A stretch of 64,000 nt of DNA from Portulaca oleracea (Eukaryota > Streptophyta > Magnoliopsida > Caryophyllales > Portulacaceae), in assembly GCA_029582165.1 (NCBI GenBank), contig CM055885.1, positions 13,843,729 to 13,907,728 of the forward strand, given 5' to 3'. Below are positions 63,982 to 64,000 of this stretch, one piece after another. The position numbers were made by a program, and so were the translations under genes. Position 1 is the first letter of the stretch. The number at the start of each line of letters is the position of its first letter. Under the pieces are notes generated by a model. It was not told the DNA's origin. It did no database searches and worked only from the letters and a program-made list of their open reading frames with translations.

Positions 63982-64000
63982 ACTGAAAAGCTCCTCGATT

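Overview
This is nuclear DNA from a flowering plant, probably a eudicot. It has one recognisable host gene with typical plant introns, telomere-box-like AAACCCTAA motifs, and very dense nested transposable elements of plant lineages (L1-type LINEs, Athila-type and chromovirus-type Ty3, Ty1-copia, Mutator-like, hAT, PIF/Harbinger). The species cannot be fixed by eye. No rRNA, tRNA, CRISPR or bacterial feature is visible.

Layout. 1-9.6 kb: a broken minus-strand LINE, split at 2025-5496 by a deleted Ty3 element that is mostly one 3.4-kb LTR. 9.6-11.4 kb: a Ty3 RT scrap and two nested MITEs. 11.9-20.6 kb: the host gene, a minus-strand SnRK1 alpha (AKIN10-type) kinase. It has ten coding exons encoding 513 residues, one apparent GC-AG intron, three or more MITEs in its introns, and a tandem array in the leader intron that copies the exon-1 splice donor. 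21.2-22.9 kb: an hAT element inside an hAT element inside a Tourist-like remnant. 23.2-27.7 kb: a LINE tail split by a solo LTR. 28.9-36.2 kb: an Athila-type gag interrupted by a copia element, itself interrupted by a Tourist-like element. 36.3-37.4 kb: about 1 kb of pure A/T-rich degenerate repeats. 37.5-41.4 kb: a Mutator-like element with a 10-bp target duplication, carrying exons that resemble the N-terminal part of Ulp1-type transposon proteins and rich in the octamer TTGTTCAC. 41.4-45.6 kb: Tourist-like elements and two long-TIR Mutator elements. 47-56.7 kb: a GRF zinc-finger ORF facing a PIF/Harbinger transposon with a Myb-like ORF1 and a transposase ORF2, split by a solo LTR and an hAT element. 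57.1-60.5 kb: another copy of the LTR family, inverted. 62-64 kb: a probable 5' UTR exon of a host gene running out of the window, with an LTR retrotransposon in its first intron.

The strongest structural result is the set of target-site duplications read directly from the sequence: GATAG, ATATT and ACACA for three large LTR insertions; 8-bp copies for four hAT insertions; 9-10-bp copies for three Mutator insertions; TAA/TTA for the Tourist-like insertions. They give an insertion order at each locus. The most interesting unexplained material is the 3.4-3.9-kb LTR family, which carries a GC-rich leader-like block and paired splice-like motifs; the Harbinger/GRF arrangement; the TTGTTCAC-rich Mutator element; and the donor-copying repeat array in the kinase gene.
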